From positions 1 through 64,000 of the IMG/VR virus record IMGVR_UViG_3300044691_000371: 64,000 bases of DNA; one strand, given 5' to 3'. Each line of letters opens with the position of its first letter. The first letter of the stretch is position 1. The notes beneath the pieces were generated by a model that had not been told where the DNA came from, searched no databases, and worked only from the letters and a program-made list of their open reading frames with translations. This document shows positions 61,903 through 64,000 of the stretch, in pieces. The position numbers and the translations under genes were made by a program. The stretch comes from a virus.

Positions 61903-62073
61903 TTATTTTATTCGCTTTAATGGCCTTATAGTTTCCTTTATTTGACCTGCTTTTTTCAATATCAAATAATCACTGCAAACTATCATTCCATTTATCTTGT
62001 AGATATTATTTGATCTGCAAATTAGGCAAACTTCTTTTAGTTGAGTAAATAAATGATTGGTCATCGATTCCAT
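61903..62073 (-). CDS. Small protein with CxxC pair
   Basis: A 56-residue frame (MESMTNHLFTQLKEVCLICR...) with one CLIC pair and one later Cys. Starts in TAATG. Function unknown. Confidence 0.5.
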   Translation of the reverse strand: MESMTNHLFTQLKEVCLICRSNNIYKINGMIVCSDYLILKKAGQIKETIRPLKRIK

Positions 62074-62216
62074 TATTCAGCCTCTCTTTTACAATAATGA
62101 CATATTTGATATTCAAAATCTATTTCATCGTATTCTCTACCACAATGAGGGCAAAATTGGTATCCTTCTTCGTCAAAGTCATCAAAGGATGGGTCTTCTG
62201 GTTGATTATTTTTCAT
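62073..62216 (-). CDS. Small zinc-ribbon protein
   Basis: A 47-residue, acidic frame with FCPHCG and ICHYCKR, a full four-ligand ribbon. Coupled to the next gene by TAATG. Function unknown. Confidence 0.6.
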   Translation of the reverse strand: MKNNQPEDPSFDDFDEEGYQFCPHCGREYDEIDFEYQICHYCKREAE

Positions 62217-62220
62217 AATT

Positions 62221-62697
62221 TTAAAATGCTAATGCTCGTGGTTTAATAAAAGGCTTTATCTGCCATAGGAACGATTCCTTATCCTTAAATGCAAATGATA
62301 TACCGCCTGCTGCTTTAATGTCCTTAATGCGTTTTATTTGTTCATCTGATAGTTCATCTTTCCCGCTTTTTACCTCAAGTTCGGTATGAATCCCGTCATT
62401 TCTAAAACCACTTATATCAAGAATAGTATTTTTTATATTATTCTTTTTATAATTGATATTAACTTCTTCATATTTTATAACTAATGGCTTTCCGGTCGCG
62501 TCAAATGCATTAATTACTATTGGCTTTCGTGTAATCCTTTGAGATGGAAAATTGTTGCTCCTATGGCATATAAATCCGTTTGCATTTAAATAATCAATGC
62601 ATTCAGAAGTCAAATCGGCTGTAACTTTTTTGCTCTTTCTAAGCTTTTCGTTTCGGCTTAATTGCTTTGGTGTTTTAAATAGAGTTGACTGTTCCAT
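62221..62697 (-). CDS. VRR-NUC-like nuclease
   Basis: The 158-residue protein has NTILDISGFRNDGIHTELEV followed by KSGKDELSDEQIKRIKDIKA and SFAFKD, matching the D-ExK catalytic pattern of VRR-NUC/Holliday-junction-resolvase-like nucleases common in phages. Likely resolves replication or recombination intermediates before packaging. Confidence 0.7.
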   Translation of the reverse strand: MEQSTLFKTPKQLSRNEKLRKSKKVTADLTSECIDYLNANGFICHRSNNFPSQRITRKPIVINAFDATGKPLVIKYEEVNINYKKNNIKNTILDISGFRNDGIHTELEVKSGKDELSDEQIKRIKDIKAAGGISFAFKDKESFLWQIKPFIKPRALAF

Positions 62698-62928
62698 TCA
62701 TTTTAATTGCTTTAAAAGTTCTTCTATTCCTCTACCTGCTTTAATAGATTTCCCATTGAAATATCCTGTAAACGGATAGATAGTATTTTTTTTGCCTTTG
62801 AAATTGAAAACTATCTTTTTATCAGTCGTTTCTAAAATATCAACGTCCGTCAAGGTTGTTAATCGTTCATGGGCATAAGCCATTCTTTTTGGCTCTAATT
62901 CTTTCTGCCTTTCAATATTTAATCGCAT
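62698..62928 (-). CDS. Small hypothetical protein
   Basis: The 76-residue protein begins MRLNIERQKELEPKRMAYAH and ends YFNGKSIKAGRGIEELLKQL. Beta-hairpin in the middle. Function unknown. Confidence 0.5.
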   Translation of the reverse strand: MRLNIERQKELEPKRMAYAHERLTTLTDVDILETTDKKIVFNFKGKKNTIYPFTGYFNGKSIKAGRGIEELLKQLK

Positions 62929-62929
62929 G

Positions 62930-63193
62930 TTAATTTACTTTTAAAAATCTATTTGTCATGTTATCAATAGTCGCAAAAAGCTTGATTTCTTCTGATTGTA
63001 AATATTCGTTATAATCAGCTTCTAAATCATTTTGATAATCTCTTTGCATTTGTTCATAATGCTTTTTTTCTTCTTCTCTATGGAAATTATCAATAGCATC
63101 GTAAACATTCATTTGATAGGTTATTTCAGCACATTCAATAGGATTGAAACAATCGCGTCCTATTATTCCTCCGCATGATGGGCATGTTCTCAT
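62930..63193 (-). CDS. Small protein with N-terminal CxxC
   Basis: The 87-residue protein has TCPSCGGIIGRDCFNPIECA at its start, a four-Cys cluster, and a coiled, charged remainder. Function unknown. Confidence 0.55.
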   Translation of the reverse strand: MRTCPSCGGIIGRDCFNPIECAEITYQMNVYDAIDNFHREEEKKHYEQMQRDYQNDLEADYNEYLQSEEIKLFATIDNMTNRFLKVN

Positions 63194-63495
63194 TATCCGT
63201 AAATCTCCTTTATACGTTTTATGATTACTTCTAAATGATGCTTACTTCCTGGTCCTCGTCCGTTTTTAGCCATATCATTAAAGCATTTGTATTCTAAAAA
63301 CATTGATTGTAATTCTGCAAGATCAGGCGGTATAACTTTTTCACGTTCTTTCTGAATAGCCCCTTCAACATACCTGTTTGTTATCATTAAGAAGTTATCG
63401 CAAAGCTTTTCATTAAGAACGTCTTTTAATCCTTCGCAAGCGCCTGAAAACTTTTCGTAATCTGAAAGTTCTTCATAGTCTTTAGTTTTTTTCAT
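63193..63495 (-). CDS. Hypothetical protein
   Basis: The 100-residue helical protein contains NGRGPGSKHHLEVIIKRIKE near its end. Overlaps both neighbours. Function unknown. Confidence 0.5.
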   Translation of the reverse strand: MKKTKDYEELSDYEKFSGACEGLKDVLNEKLCDNFLMITNRYVEGAIQKEREKVIPPDLAELQSMFLEYKCFNDMAKNGRGPGSKHHLEVIIKRIKEIYG

Positions 63496-63932
63496 TTGAA
63501 AAGGTCATTAAAAATATTAAATCCGTTACCTCTAAAATATTTACAAACTGAACTTAATAGCCTGTCTTTAGGTTCTCCATTTCCACATTTCCAACGGCTA
63601 TATTCGTCGTAAGTGTCCATTATGATTGTGCCTTTAAACCTTACATCAAAAAGAACTGAATACATATAGTCTTTCCCAAAATAGATAGGAAACGTTTTAA
63701 AGGTCATTTTTGCGTACGTTTCGCTATCGATCAAAATATTTTCATCGCTTTCCATGTCCCGGTAGATTTCCAGTACAAACAAATTTGCTTCCGTATCTTT
63801 TTCGCCGATCATTTGAATAAGCCAATTTTTAGCTAATTCATTGTCTTCTAAACTTTCGGAATAGTAAAGTTCTTTTATCTTTTTGAAACTATTAGCTTTC
63901 GCTTGGTCGGTTGTCTTTTCGGCTAATTCCAT
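63492..63932 (-). CDS. Hypothetical protein
   Basis: The 146-residue protein is helical and acidic at its start (MELAEKTTDQAKANSFKKIK...). Its second half has aromatic strands (FPIYFGKDYMYSVLFDVRFK). Function unknown. Confidence 0.5.
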   Translation of the reverse strand: MELAEKTTDQAKANSFKKIKELYYSESLEDNELAKNWLIQMIGEKDTEANLFVLEIYRDMESDENILIDSETYAKMTFKTFPIYFGKDYMYSVLFDVRFKGTIIMDTYDEYSRWKCGNGEPKDRLLSSVCKYFRGNGFNIFNDLFK

Positions 63933-63937
63933 AAAGT

Positions 63938-64000
63938 TTAACTGTTAAATAAGTGCATAAAATCAGGATGCGGTATTGGCCTGTGTTTCGGGTAAACAAT
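63938..64000 (-). CDS. C-terminal end of a gene running off the window
   Basis: The last 20 codons of a gene (IVYPKHRPIPHPDFMHLFNS) end at TAA 63940-63938, six bases before the next start. Its identity cannot be judged. Confidence 0.4.
   Translation of the reverse strand: MVYPKHRPIPHPDFMHLFNS

Overview
The window looks like a 64 kb piece of the genome of a tailed phage with a contractile tail (myovirus) that infects a Bacteroidetes host. The virion genes are recognisable: terminase, portal, a fused protease-scaffold-capsid gene, tail tube, tail sheath, tail-assembly chaperones, tape measure, baseplate hub and spike. The host group is inferred from AT-rich DNA, the near absence of Shine-Dalgarno sequences, and a dozen promoters of the Bacteroidetes type (TTTG, 17-21 bases, TAnnTTTG). 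Several surface proteins carry Bacteroidetes-style signal peptides. No integrase, tRNA gene, CRISPR array or convincing endolysin was seen. Both ends of the window cut through genes.

Almost everything is on the minus strand, so function is read from high to low coordinates. 64-56 kb: replication and nucleases (PD-(D/E)XK-like and VRR-NUC-like proteins, a replication initiator with internal iterons, a DnaB-like ATPase). 55-50 kb: a probable DNA-modification cluster (CPPYY DNA methyltransferase, DUF5131-like cysteine protein, TAGT-like glycosyltransferase). 50-45 kb: many very small genes, small membrane proteins, a ParB-domain protein and a terminase-small-like protein. 44-35 kb: a sugar cluster of glycosyltransferases, a hexapeptide acyltransferase and a methyltransferase-like protein. 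34.9-32.9 kb: an array of structured RNAs followed by a Ro60 (TROVE) gene. 32.8-26.3 kb: terminase, connector and portal. 25.7-18.4 kb: small genes, head/tail completion proteins, a plus-strand island with an XRE regulator, and the capsid gene. 15.6-0 kb: tail, baseplate and appendages.

The most striking system is the Ro60/RNA cassette. A complete Ro60 ortholog lies downstream of four tandem RNA units. Each unit is closed by its own helix, contains a second inner helix, and shares a UACWUCG motif. One unit carries a circularly permuted tRNA-like domain, as bacterial Y RNAs do. A promoter precedes the array and a terminator ends it just before the Ro60 start codon.

Other notable features are: a terminase intein with an HNH endonuclease encoded in another reading frame inside it; a portal gene apparently fused to a Mu F-like protein by -1 frameshifting at an A9 run; a classical frameshifted tail chaperone pair; a second protease-fold protein whose catalytic serine is replaced; two short genes with in-frame stops; and six homing-endonuclease-like genes, two of which share a 5' hairpin with compensatory changes.
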